A stretch of DNA of 64,000 bases from Anaeramoeba flamelloides (GCA_027625915.1 JANTQA010000076.1:1426001-1490000); one strand, 5' to 3'; counted from the first letter of the stretch, positions 11,172-22,713 are shown. Notes: generated by a model not told the origin, from the letters alone. Program-made: numbers and translations.

Positions 11172-11961
11172 TACAGTCAATCCAAAGCTACAGTGGAATT
11201 TTATGAATATCAAATTTTGGTGTTGATATAGATTTTTTAAAAAGTTCAATATGAGAATAATAAAGCTCATATTGAAAAAAAAAATTCCTAAATGAGCCAT
11301 TTTTCAAGAATTTTTTCTGATTTTCAAAAAATAAATTTTCAAGAACCCAAAATGACTCTAAACGTCAAAAATTCATTAAGAAACTACATAAAATTTCCTT
11401 TAAAAAATGAATTTATTTTTCGATCACATTAGAAGAATATTTTTCATATCAACTCATTAATGGAAAAATATTTTCAATATAAACTTTCTTATTCTTATAT
11501 TCTTAGAGTTAAAAATTTATATCAACATCTAAATTTGATATTAATAAAATTTCATGACAGTCTTGGTAGCTATAAAAACTATTTCAATAATATATTTTAA
11601 TACAAAAAAGATGTGTTTTTTTGAAATGGAGATATTGCCTTGACAAGTCATATTATCAAAAACAAGAAAGAGAAAATTTTTCGTTATTTTACTATGGATT
11701 AGAAAGAAACCTTTAAACTCAAATTAAGTTTTCTGTCCAAAACCAAGGATATGAAGAATATGAATAAGAAAAAGAAAATAAATGTTCAAAAAATCTTGAT
11801 AATTGCTGATAATGTGGAAAGGTTATTGAGAAAGATTTTGAAAAGAAATCTTAACACTTTTAGACTTTACTTGTACAGTTGTACCAAGGCTACCGTGAAA
11901 TTTATATCAACATCAAATTTTGATATTGATAAAATTTCATTGTAGCTTTGGATTGAATGTA
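11172..11961. mobile_element. Cluster of TACAGTCAATCC-ended foldback elements
   Basis: A left end TACAGTCAATCCAAAGCTAC (11172) is matched in inverse orientation at 11942-11961, and more weakly at about 11510-11580. The piece 11874-11961 is itself an 88-bp palindrome flanked by TA. The simplest reading is one or two overlapping Tc1/mariner-like MITEs. TA flanks and a TACAGT start support that; no transposase is present. Confidence 0.65.
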
Positions 11962-12156
11962 AATAAAATAAATATTATAACTCAATAAAATTTCCTTTGA
12001 GAATACCCCGATAGTTGGTATCTGGATAAGTGTTTTTATTGAAATAAATTTATAATACAATGATAGACTGAGAAAATGATGATTGTCCACCAGTCAATAC
12101 TACCATTGAACTAAATTCTCAATTGCTCTGTCAACCAAATCAAAACAAATATCATA

Positions 12157-12356
12157 TACAGTCAGTTTCACTTTTAAGTCACAAACTTTCAACTAAATTT
12201 AAGATACAATTAAAATCTCAAATCAAGGCACAAAATACAAATTCTAGTAAAATAAATTGTAAAAAATAAAATTCCAAATTTTGTGCCTTAATTTGAGATT
12301 TTTTTGTGCCTTAAATTTTGTTGAAAGTTTGTGCCTTAAAAGTGAAACTGACTGTA
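12157..12356. mobile_element. Tc1/mariner-like MITE (copy 1), nearly full palindrome
   Basis: TA is found at both ends, and the termini CAGTCAGTTTCACTTTTAAG are inverted at the two ends. Inverted similarity runs over about 85 bp per arm around a short centre. The repeated word AAGGCACAAA marks the inner arms. A second copy lies at 18877-19073. TA target duplication and CAGT-type ends are typical of Tc1/mariner derivatives. Confidence 0.85.
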
Positions 12357-12439
12357 ATCTTTCATTTGACCCCCCATTTAACCAAGAATCTTTTTTTTTT
12401 GTCCTAGAAAATGACAATGGTGATTTCAAAATTGAAAAA

Positions 12440-13530
12440 AATGTATAGATGTTGATTCAAATAATAGTTCAAACCAATTTTTTCTTTTTATCGAACAAAA
12501 AAAAACAAGAAAAAAAAAAAACAAATAATCCAATTAAAAATTCTACCAAAATATTTTTTAAAACCTGAAAAATTTGACATATAATCTAAAGCTATAATTT
12601 TTAATTTAATTATGTTTAATTAATAATTAAGAAACCAATCTTTATTTGTTCTTTGAATTTTATAATAATACAACAATTAAGCTTGCCCATATATTTTATT
12701 ATTATTTCTCACTTTTTTACATATTGTTAAGGTTTACAATCCCTGAAATTCGAAAAAAGAGTATCTTGTATCACGTGTGGGCACTTGTTAATTTCGATCT
12801 TTTAGATGATCGTTTTTGTGCTTGGTATGAGTTTTAAGAGTTGTTCAAAAAGGCTTTTTATGACGATTTATTTTTTTTTTAACCAAATCCAAATTTAAGA
12901 GTGTAAGGTTAATAGATTGGTAGAGATTTAAGAACAAATTTTGATTTTTAGGTTGTAGAAGAAAATTTTTGATTTACTTTTTTGTCAATTAACTAAAGCA
13001 AAAAGAAAAAATAAAATGTCAAAAATCGCCATTTTGAACCACTATTAAAACTCATACCAAGAACAACACCGATCAGCTAAGAACCAAATTAATAAGTCCC
13101 TACACCCTACGCATGGTAATCTTTTTTTAGATTTCAGGGATTGTAAACCTTAGGCAAATAACAAGAATTCAATATTGGATTTATTTTTTTTGTATTTTTA
13201 AAATAAGATTAAAGGTTCAATGTTATTTATTCAGATAGACTCTCAGAAATTACTGAAAGTAGGATTTCAATAAGAATAAAAATTATTTGCAAATTTTTCA
13301 ATTTTTGAATTTCGATCTAAAAATCGCAAAAAAAAAGTATCAAGATCTTTTGATCATCAAAAATATAATTGTTAAAAAATGAACTCAGTTAAAAATGATA
13401 ACTCATTTTCTCTAAAGCTGGTAAACTAAATTTGGATATCAGGTTTTAATTGTATGCTTGTGAAAATAATTCCGATATTACTTTTGTGAAAAAAACAAAT
13501 AAGTGTTATATGTAACTTAAACTATTTTTA
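12440..13530 (+). repeat. Dispersed repeat Z, copy 1, interrupted by a foldback
   Basis: The two flanks (12440-12726 and 13154-13530) match consecutive parts of 26720-27620 and 41790-42750. Shared words include TTCTTTTTATCGA-like stretches, the AATAATTAA cluster and AAAATGATAACTCATTT near the right end. The 12727-13153 element interrupts it. The ends are not defined and no coding sequence is seen. Confidence 0.6.
12727..13153. mobile_element. Long foldback element with about 150-bp arms (G)
   Basis: The ends GGTTTACAATCCCTGAAAT and ATTTCAGGGATTGTAAACC are inverse. The pairing continues deep inside, for example CTTGGTATGAGTTTTAA at about 12821 against its inverse near 13060. The element sits inside repeat Z. 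No gene is present. Confidence 0.8.
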
Positions 13531-14190
13531 GATATCTCATTTTATTACAAGACACAGTTTTTGATAAAAGAATTTGATTAATTTGTACCCAACAAAGCCC
13601 TTTAAATTACTTTATTTTCAAAATCTTCATTATAACAACTTGTTTTAGAAGTGTACTAATATTTTTGTTTCTTAACTGAATAAAAAAACAGTTTTTTCCT
13701 TTTGTCATTTTCTTAAAAAAAAAATCAAAACTATTCTTAAACAAAAACTTATTCTAAAACAACCGCAACTTGAAGTTTGGTGGAGGTTTTAAAAGTTCAA
13801 TCATCAATATAAAAGCAAAATAAAAAAATTAAATTGCAAAGTAGACAAAAATTTCACATTTCTAAATTAAGACTACCTTTCATTGTTTGTTTGAGAAAAG
13901 CATTTTAAAATGTTCAGTTTTAATGAACGAATTGGAAATTAAATTGTTGGAATATGAAGGTTTTTTATTTTCCCAAAAAATGATTACTTCAGCAAAAAAA
14001 AATTAAGAAATATTATAAATGAGTGTATGATATTCAAGATACATGACGAGATTCTCGTCTACTCTCAAATAGATTTTGTAAAAATAAATTTATTTTTTCT
14101 GAAAGACTCAAATATCACTTTTTTGTAATCCAAAAATTGAATCAAAATCAACAATCACAAAACATCCAACGAAAAAAACAAAACCAAAAC
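13531..14190. other. Intergenic, upstream of membrane-protein gene
   Basis: AT-rich DNA that probably contains the promoter of the 14191 gene. I see no repeat pairs or other features. Confidence 0.35.
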
Positions 14191-15570
14191 ATGAACACAC
14201 AGCTTACACAAAGATGCCATGACATTTACCAAACACAACAGATCAAAATTCAAAAGAGGAGATTACAAAGGAAGAAAGAATTCAAAAAAAAACGTCGTAT
14301 TTGTCCACTTGGATTTAGATTTAGTAAATGCGAACTTCGGATCTTTGAAGACGTCCCTTTAAAGGAGTATACGAAATGGCTCCAAAAGCGAAAATACCGA
14401 GTCGATCTTCTTGAATGGCTTGGCCATGCGTTTACTTTATTTCGATCATCTTACAAATGCTTTGTGTCTGTTACTTTTCTAATTTCTTTAATTTATCTCC
14501 TTTTGTGGATAATTCTTCTTGTGATCTTTGGAGCCAACTTTACTTTACCGGAGAACGAGAGCAATGAGTACGACAAAAATATTGGATCTGATCATCTTCA
14601 GTATGACTCTAAACAGAACCAGAACCATCACAATAATAATAATAATAACAACAACAAAAATAATCATCATAAAAACAATGCCAAATCAAAAATTAAAGAA
14701 AGATTAAAAAACATACAAAACCCGATGTCCTTTCTTAGTGAGATGGAGACAAAAATCTCGTCCTTATTTTTCCCTCGTGTAAAAGCGTCTTTTGTTTCCT
14801 TGATGGGGGTTTTACATGCAGAGAAGATGCAAACACATGCAGTTCATCTTCTTGCTCGCAATAACTTCATTAATCATGGCACAAATAAGGAAACCGAAAC
14901 AGACGAAGACACTGAGACAGAACCCATGGGAGAGCCCAAGAGAGAAGATGCAGAGGACTATTCTGGAATGATCACCGAATATTCAAATAATGAAACAATA
15001 ACTTTCTCCGTTTACTTTGAAAAAATTATTAAAATTTTAATTTTATCATTCATTGAAAGCATTATCCAGATTATAATTGCAAAACTAATTTTAAAAGGCG
15101 TTAAGGTTTATTTGGTTGAGAAGAAAAATTGCTTTTCCTTCAAAAACATTTATATAAATTTCAAACACCTCAAAGATTCGTTTTGCCTGATAGTCATTCT
15201 AACTTTGCTTAAAAGCTCTGTTTTTGTTTCTCAAATTTTTAATTCCATTATTGGGATCATTGTCGGGCTATATCTGAATTTTTCATTTATATGGCTGGTG
15301 ACCCTTTATACGGACAAGCACACGTCGATCCAAACCGCATGCAAACTTTCATGGCAAATGGTACATAGGAATTTTACTGGTACTTTGTTTTTAGTAATGT
15401 TTCAACTCATAATGAATTTTACTGCTTTAACATTGTATGCAGTTGGCCTGTTCATAACTCTTCCATTAACTAATCTCTTTTTGACGGTTTCTTATTTCTA
15501 TATTTTTGGATGTAGAAAGCAAACCAAGAAAAGCTTTAACATCGATTACAAGTATTTGGATTTAATTTGA
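14191..15570 (+). CDS. Polytopic membrane protein with YciC/DUF975-like C-terminus
   Basis: The protein has 459 residues from the first in-frame ATG at 14191; the frame is open further upstream but has no ATG there. A basic N-terminal region (KIQKRRLQRKKEFKKKRR) precedes a first membrane helix (SVTFLISLIYLLLWIILLVI). A hydrophilic Asn/His-rich and acidic loop of roughly 150 residues follows. Then come several helices: ILILSFIESIIQIIIAKLIL, the DSFCLIVILTLLK segment, GIIVGLYLNFSFIWLV and the C-terminal pair. The ending (CKLSWQMVHRNF ... VGLFITLPLTNLFL) matches the pattern of YciC/DUF975-type proteins, in which a conserved Ser-Trp helix is followed by a Gly-hydrophobic-Pro turn. Its function is unknown; it is probably an endomembrane or plasma-membrane protein. 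A possible AATAAA lies about 50 bp past the stop. The family call is moderate and the membrane topology is firm. Confidence 0.8.
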   Translation: MNTQLTQRCHDIYQTQQIKIQKRRLQRKKEFKKKRRICPLGFRFSKCELRIFEDVPLKEYTKWLQKRKYRVDLLEWLGHAFTLFRSSYKCFVSVTFLISLIYLLLWIILLVIFGANFTLPENESNEYDKNIGSDHLQYDSKQNQNHHNNNNNNNNKNNHHKNNAKSKIKERLKNIQNPMSFLSEMETKISSLFFPRVKASFVSLMGVLHAEKMQTHAVHLLARNNFINHGTNKETETDEDTETEPMGEPKREDAEDYSGMITEYSNNETITFSVYFEKIIKILILSFIESIIQIIIAKLILKGVKVYLVEKKNCFSFKNIYINFKHLKDSFCLIVILTLLKSSVFVSQIFNSIIGIIVGLYLNFSFIWLVTLYTDKHTSIQTACKLSWQMVHRNFTGTLFLVMFQLIMNFTALTLYAVGLFITLPLTNLFLTVSYFYIFGCRKQTKKSFNIDYKYLDLI

Positions 15571-16347
15571 TTTTAGCCCTCAGCACACCTTAATGAGATC
15601 TCAAAGCAACACTGTTGAAATAAATTTGTTTGGATTAATCTAGTAGGATTTTTATATAGTATTATCACCCATCACCATCCCCAACAACACAACTACCGCA
15701 TTGGCTTTTTATTTAAAATTTCAAAATATTATCTGATGATTTGAAATGAAAATTATTTGAGGGGATGTGCTATTTTAAATTAGTTTGTGATTTATTGATA
15801 TTTTTTAATCAACAAATTGCCAAAAGTTTTTTTCATTAATACAAATATTATCAGAATTATTACCAATTGGCAGCGATGTTAATTATTATATGAACAAAAC
15901 CAGACTATCAGAAAAAATAACTTTAAACAAAAAATATAATAGAAGTGATTGATTTTTGAATGAAGAAATTTATGTTTTATTCAAAAACAAAAAAAAATTC
16001 AATTACCTTTAAAATAATTTGATGAATTATTGAAAGAATAAACAATATCATGACAGTTGCTTTTTTTTTTGTAATATTTTTTAGGGCTTTGGAAAATAAA
16101 CATCAAATATAAAATCAAATAACCGCTAACAAAACTTACAATAACACCACAAGAGCAAATAATGTTATACAGTAGACGAGCAACCTTTTTTATTTCTTTA
16201 TTTTTATTTCTATTTCTTTTTTTTTTTACAGAATTTTCTGAAAAATTAAAATAAAATGAAAACAACAATAAAAATATTTTTCATTTTCTTAAATATAATG
16301 ATTTTTAGATATTTATACTTTAAGAGTCTCGTCATTTACCATGAAAC
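15571..16347. other. Intergenic, no supported feature
   Basis: 3' flank and AT-rich spacer. No gene or repeat pair is seen. Confidence 0.35.
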
Positions 16348-16348
16348 A

Positions 16349-16366
16349 CCCCCCCCCCTTCCCCCC
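16349..16366 (+). repeat. Poly-C tract C10-TT-C6
   Basis: A run of ten C, TT and six C stands out in DNA that is otherwise about 80% AT. It directly precedes repeat W. Confidence 0.9.
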
Positions 16367-16369
16367 ACG

Positions 16370-16520
16370 TAAAAGTAGTGCACTACAATTAAAAAGGATA
16401 TTGTGAAGTTGTACTTCTTTTGGTTGAAAAAATCAAAAAACAAGAATAAAATTCCATTGGATCCTCTTTGACAAAAAATTTAATTAACGAAAAAATGCAC
16501 AAGTATTTCAAAAAATCAAA
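16370..16520 (+). repeat. Dispersed repeat W, copy 1
   Basis: This matches 62620-62765 in the same orientation. Shared words include ATTAAAAAGGATA, TTCTTT and the TTCCAATGG/TTCCATTGG region, then AATTAAC. The ends are not defined. It may be part of a longer element continuing to about 16760. Confidence 0.5.
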
Positions 16521-17261
16521 TTTACAAAAAAAATCGAGATCTCTACTTATTTTCTATTTTCAAATACATCTATTTAAAGCCAATTGTTTTCTTTAAGTAA
16601 AAAATTAATTTGATTCAATTTAATCTAATTCGAGGTTGTTTTAACAACCCTCGATATTTGAAAGAGTAATGTTTTAAAAATATTCTTCATATTAAAATAA
16701 CCCATTTCAAGAATTGAAAAATAAATAAAAAAAATCACCGAGATCTCAAAAATTACCAAAAAATGACACTCCAAAACAAATCCATTCATTTTACAAAGAA
16801 TAACTTATATCGATTTAAATTAATAATTCAATTCACTATTGTGTTTTTTTTTTTTATTTCTACAATGGCCTCTTTTTTCCTTATTGAATTTCAGAGATTG
16901 ATCGTGTATCACCTGTCGATTTTTTTTTTTTAATAAGTAATAGACACTGTGAAATTTATTTTTTTTTTTTCATTTCAAAAAATTAATTTTTTTACTAAAA
17001 TAATTTAATTCTAAAGGTAATATATTATACCCTATTTTTGATTAAAATTCAAATCTGATATTTTTGAAGAGAAATAAGATATTTTTCAGTGTTTAAAGTT
17101 CCAATAAAAGGGCTCCTTACTAGTTAGAAACAAAAATTAAACCAATATAATTGACAAGAAATCCCTTTTTTATAATCAAATAGAAAGCAACTTCCCAAAA
17201 ATTTATACCCTACTACTTGAAACATTAAATTTATTTAAAGTTCTTTTTTTATCCTATCCTA
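16521..17261. other. Intergenic with a small hairpin
   Basis: A short stem (CGAGGTTGTT ... AACAACCCTCG) lies at about 16631-16652. Otherwise the DNA is AT-rich with no gene. Confidence 0.35.
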
Positions 17262-17757
17262 TATAGAGTAGTGAAAAAAATACCGGACATGAAAAAAATC
17301 CCGGACAAGATTTTTAATTGTGAATATTAGTAAAATTATTGTGTAATTTCATTTATTTACAATCAAATTCCTTTTTTTAAGAATCGAACTTTTTCAATTA
17401 TAACTCCCCCCACTTATTAGAATGATGATTGATGAAATCACACTTGTTCAAAACACCATTCAATCAATCAAAAAAACAAGAAGAAAAATTATCATTTTCC
17501 AAACTCTAGTAAACCTCAATAAAACTGGATTATTTTTCAAAAAAAGTTGATCAACATATGGCTATCTAGCAATTACTCAGTATTCTAGAGACACCTTACT
17601 TTGGTGGACTTTAGGTAGGTTTATTACTAATCTCATAAAAAAATTGGTTATTTATAATAAGGATTTCATTTAAATTAGACAAAAATTTTACTAATACCCA
17701 CAATTAAAAATCTTGTCCGGGATTTTTTTCATGTCCGGTATTTTTTTCCCTACTATA
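17262..17757. mobile_element. TIR element with CCGGAC ends (E)
   Basis: The arms of about 70 bp contain AAATACCGGACATGAAAAAA and ATCCCGGACAAGATTTTTAA. The inverse lies at about 17690-17757, with TATAG/CTATA-type outer ends and probable TA flanks. The interior is non-coding. It is best read as a MITE of about 496 bp. Confidence 0.8.
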
Positions 17758-18876
17758 CCAACATAATTATCTTTCATCAGATAATTTTTTTATTGTTATT
17801 TTTTAGATAAAGACTAATTTTTGACATTGACAAGAAAAATAAAAAGAAAAAATCAAATAAAGGAGAGTAAAAAATCATCTAAAACAGAAAAAATTGAACT
17901 AGTAGACATATAGAACACAAAATAAACACAAATATCTTCAAAAATAAAAAAATTGTGAATTCAACCAAGTATAAATATAGTGAGATTTAACCAAAATTTT
18001 ATAATAATTTATTTTAGTTTTTGTATAAAATGGGTTATGAAATAAAAAAAATAAGGATAATAAAGAAAATTTATATAAAAACGAAACCAATAAATTAAGG
18101 TTAATAAAGTGTTCTGAAAATCATATTATATAAATTAGACCCAAATAAAACAAAAAATAAACAAGAACAAATAAAAAATCAAAACTTTAGAAGCTTTTTT
18201 TTAAAATTCATTCTAATTATAGAACCAATAATATAAAATAATAGAAATATAACATTCAAATCTGAAAAGGAATCTTCAAAATTATTATAAAAAACATACT
18301 CAAAAAGAAAAAGAATATTAGAACATTACTAAATAAATTAAAAATTAATTAATAAATATTTTATAGAAAATTGAAAAATTTAAAAAATTTTAGAAAAAGA
18401 AATAATTTTCGAGTATACTATTATAACGAGATACACCCCAAGAGCAAATAAAATAGACAAAAAAAAAAAAAAAAGATACCCAGACTAATAAAAATTAGAA
18501 AACCATAACAAAAAGAAAAAAAGCACCCTTCACATACACACGTAAATGGAAAACAGCATAAATACATATACAAACACGAGCCTAAAGAAGAAAACACATA
18601 TGGTCAAGAAACTAAAGTTTCATTACTCAGATCCGAGAGAAAACGATCAACAATCTAAAGAAATCAAAATAAAAAAAGGAAAAAGAGAGAATAATAACAA
18701 TTTCCGGAATAATCCTCATGATTAACATATTTTGAAAATACAAGAAAAAGCCGAATATTCACAAGAATATAAAAACTGACAATTTAAAAGATATTTCAAA
18801 ATTATCAATTTAATTCAGCTATATTTAAAAACAACCCTACCCTAATTAGAAAGAATCTGCAATTATATTCAAATTA
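17758..18876. other. A-rich intergenic DNA
   Basis: A-rich with no open frame of note and no paired repeats recognised. Confidence 0.35.
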
Positions 18877-19073
18877 TACAGTCATATCCACTTTTAAGGC
18901 ACAAGCTGCTACGAAAATTAAGGCACAATAAAAATCTCAAATTAAGGCACAAAATTCAGATTCTAGTCAAACAAATTGTAAAAAAAAATTACAAATTTTG
19001 TGCCTTAATTTGAGGTTTTTTTGTGCTTTAAATCCCGATGAAAGTTTGTACCTTAAAAGTGAAACTGACTGTA
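18877..19073. mobile_element. Tc1/mariner-like MITE (copy 2)
   Basis: This is the same family as 12157-12356: TA flanks, CAGTCA start, AGTGAAACTGACTG end and repeated AAGGCACAA words. Its left arm is more diverged than the right. Confidence 0.8.
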
Positions 19074-20331
19074 AATATTTTCAAATATTTTCAATGAATA
19101 GACACGTAAAAGAGTAAAAAGTGAATTCAAAAAATATTCCATGCTGAAAAAAAAATTATGATTTATTTCAACATATGTGGATACATAAAAAAAATATAGA
19201 AAAAAAGAAATCAATCAAAAAAGTGGAAAATAAAAACCAAAAAAAAACAGCAATTGTGATTTTAAGATTTGTCATCATGAAATACATATCAATTACTCGG
19301 GAAAATGAATATATAATAAATATAAAACATTGTAATAGAATATTACCTGACTAAGATGACCCACCACTACAACAAAATACTTTCTCAAATATAAATGATT
19401 TGATTCACTATATCTCATAAAAATACCACAAATTCTAATAAATTATAAATTTTTACTTATCATTTTGTATTCGTCATTTATTATTTTTTTTTATATCTGA
19501 TACACTGAACCTTAATATTCCAATTCCATTTTGAAAAACCTAATCAAGTATTAAGCAGTTTAAATAACATAACTAAGTTACCCGTTGAATCACAATTTAC
19601 AGATTTAGTTACTTTATACTTCGCGCTTTAACAGATACACGATTTCTATAAAATTTTCCTCTACAATGAATCCAAAAATTGTTTTTTTCAAAAAAACAAA
19701 TTGATTTAAACTTGTATAATAATTAACATTAAAAATTCTTTATCAATGATTTTTGTACACAATTATTCTAAAAATTGGTCTATCTCAAAATAAATATTTT
19801 CTGATAATTTTATTAAATATATAATTTGAGAAAAAATATTCCAAACCCTTTTCACACTTTATCCGAACATTTTTTTAATTAATAATTTTGAAGGGAAAAA
19901 TTTAATTAGAATAGTTTCATTAAAGATAAGTACATTAAAAGATTCAATATTTAGTATTATTAAAAAGATAATGAAAGAAAGAATATCGGTTAAAAAATAA
20001 AGGATTTTTTGTCTTTTTTAAAAGTGATCTAATAATTTTATTAACGTCTATTTCCAGTATTCGAAAACTAACATATTAAAAATCAAAAAGTTTAATATTA
20101 AAATAGTTATAATAAAAGTTATCACTTTTAGCAAGTAATCCACATTTTAAGACAAATTTCATTAAAATTTGGTTCAAAATCTAAATTGAAATATTGATAA
20201 ATATCAGAATAAATTTGTATTGATATTCTTTTCCAGCTTCTTATTTTTTATTTTTATTTTTTTTTTCACTCTTGTTATCAATACATGTTTTAATATTGTT
20301 TTAATTGATTAGAGCAGTGATATTATAATAT
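19074..20331. other. Intergenic, no supported feature
   Basis: AT-rich with no gene or paired repeats seen. Confidence 0.35.
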
Positions 20332-20858
20332 AAACACTTTTTCAGTAAAAGTACCCAGTTTTATTGATGAAATAAAACAGATTCTATAAGTTTAATTCAA
20401 AATTCTTCTCAAAATAAATTTGTAAATTTTCAATCTGATCATTTTAAAAAATTTTTTTTTTTGTATTTTGCTTTTTACTTTTTTTTTTTTTTTACAAAAT
20501 AATTTTTGAAAAAGTAAATTTGAAATAAAAAAACGCTTGAAACTCCAAATCAATAATAAGAAAAGTGGAGTTTTGTATGTTCTTTGAACTGAATACATTT
20601 ATAATTTTAAAATCTTATTGTTAAAAATTTTTAATTTTCTACCTAAATCGAGAAATAATCCAAGAGACGTTCCAATAAATATGAGAATAAAATTTTAATT
20701 TTTTTTTTTTTTTGAAATTTAGGATATGTTCAGGTATTTCTTTTATGAATACCAAATATAATATGAATTATATTATTTCTCATATTTTTAAACAAAACAA
20801 GTTTGGTTGATTCTGACAAAAAAGTAAATTTTCATTTTTGGTGGGGCTCCATAGAGTG
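20332..20858 (+). mobile_element. X-family DNA element, copy 1
   Basis: The left end is TTTTTCAGTAAAAGTACCCA. The right end (about 20836-20858) is an inverse-type GGTGGGGCTCCATAGAGTGA. It aligns with the inverted copy at 21572-22110 and the interrupted copy at 48250-52412. Shared internal words are TATAAGTTTAATTCA, AGGTATTTCTTTTATGAAT and TTTGGTTGA. Its right end abuts, and probably truncates, the TTAA element that follows. Confidence 0.7.
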
Positions 20859-21515
20859 AAAAGAAATTTATTATAAACCTGATTACACAATAAATTATTA
20901 CCCTTTTTACTAATGATCTATTTAAAAATATTCATTTTTGAATTTTTTTTTTTTATAATTCCCTTCCCAAATCTAAAAATAAATACCAAAATAATAGTAT
21001 TTTGGTATTTAATGGTTCATATTTAGAACTTTGAAAAACAAATAAAAAAATAAAACAAATAGTTACTTTTGAAAGATTAACTCAATAATAAACAACCAAA
21101 AAACCCAAAGAACGAACTATTTTTTGTTTCATTTTTTCTAAAGATAATTGTAAAATCAATATATTTCTAATATTTCAGAAATAATTTGTCAAAAAAATCT
21201 ATTGGAAAATTATTTAATTTTTTAGCTATTAATTTTACATTTAGCGATAAATTTAAGAAAGAAATTGTTCAAATTTGAAATCTGAAAATTAAAAATTTAG
21301 CCTAAAAATTTGTGGTGAAATGCAGATTTTTTTATGAAACTGTTGGGAATTTTACGAATACAAAGATAAAATTTTGTTGATAAGGATCAACAAATAGAAC
21401 TACTTTACTAATCAATTTTTTAGAGAAATTCGAAATATGTAGTACTAATGTGGTTACACCTTATAACAACATGTTTTACTCCTATGCTTCTACTTGGTTT
21501 GCGTCAATCCCTTAA
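20859..21515 (+). mobile_element. TTAA element F2, copy b (5' truncated)
   Basis: This matches the interior and right end of 63187-63945. Shared words are CACAATAAATTATTA, GGTATTTAAT and TAATGTGGTTA, and it ends GCGTCAATCCCTTAA. About 100 bp of the left end is missing where element X1 joins. Confidence 0.7.
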
Positions 21516-21571
21516 AAACACGTTCCCAAAATGAAATTAAAAGTTAATAATTGTAATTATTTTTTTATATA

Positions 21572-22110
21572 TAAACTCCATTTCACTCAAAGGGGCCCAG
21601 CCAAAAATGAAAAAGTCACTTTATTTATAAGAATCAACCAAACTTAGATTGTTTAGAAATACGAGAAATAATAAACTTCTTATAAGAGTCCATAATTATA
21701 AAAGAAACCCCTGGACAAACCATAAATTTCAAAAAAAAAAAAATGTTAAAAAATTTTTTGGGTCCCATTCATTGTAACATCTCGTGCAAAATTTCTCAAT
21801 TTCTTTAGGAAATTAAAATCTTTGATAATAAGATTTTTTACTTGTAAATGTATGAATTTTAAAAGAACATACAAAGCTTAACTTTTCTTAATGTTTATTT
21901 CGTTTTTCAAACAGTTTTTTTTAAAAAAAAAAAAAAAAAAAGCAAAAAGCAAAAAACAAAAAAACAAAAATTTGTAAAATGAGAAAAAATGATTTTGATC
22001 TAAAAATTGAAAATTTTAGTTTGATAAGAGTAATGAATTAAACTGATAGAATGTCTTCCATTTCTTCAATAAAACTGGGCCCCTTTGACTGAAAAAGAGT
22101 TTATATCATA
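21572..22110 (-). mobile_element. X-family DNA element, copy 2 (best-preserved ends)
   Basis: Its ends carry TCAAAGGGGCCCAG (about 21593-21606) and CTGGGCCCCTTTGA (about 22074-22087), embedded in longer inverted ends that begin ATATAAACTC. It is inverted relative to copies 1 and 3. No coding capacity is seen. GC-rich 10-mers such as GGGGCCCA are rare in this window and make the ends diagnostic. Confidence 0.8.
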
Positions 22111-22682
22111 AATTCCAAACAAAAACCATGTACTTTAAATATTAGATTTTTTCTTAATTATCTAGATACTCTTGAATAAATGCCCGCTTAAAGATAATTC
22201 AAAATTATTTTTCATTTGTATAACGTAGCAAGAATAAAAGAATAATTTGTTGCTTAATTAAGAAAGTCAAAAAAAAAATTGGTTTTTAATTTAGTTGGGT
22301 AAAATAATAAAAGATATCTAATATAGCCAGTTTCCCATATTTTTTAAATTTACAAAAGGGCTAATCAGGGGAGTTTACAATTTGATTTCACTTTCTGGAT
22401 TCCTATTTAAAATGGAAAAATATATTAAAAAAAATATCAATACAAAAAATATTTAAAACTTGCTCTTTGTAATCTATGAAAATAACTGTAGAGTAAATCT
22501 AAAATTAAGAAATAAACTGAAAGATATAAATGCTTTTAAAAGTGGCCATTTGTAAAACGGTTTTATTTAATAAGATCAAAAAGAATAAAGATCAAAGATC
22601 AAAGTAAAAAAATTGTCGTTCTTTGGTGAGGTAATATGTAAAATATTTTTTTTCTATTTAAAATTAATAAGAATATTTGGAT

Positions 22683-22713
<31 letters not shown>

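Noticed and set aside
12244-12429. 61-codon minus-strand frame
   Set aside because: Most of it lies within the palindromic MITE 12157-12356.
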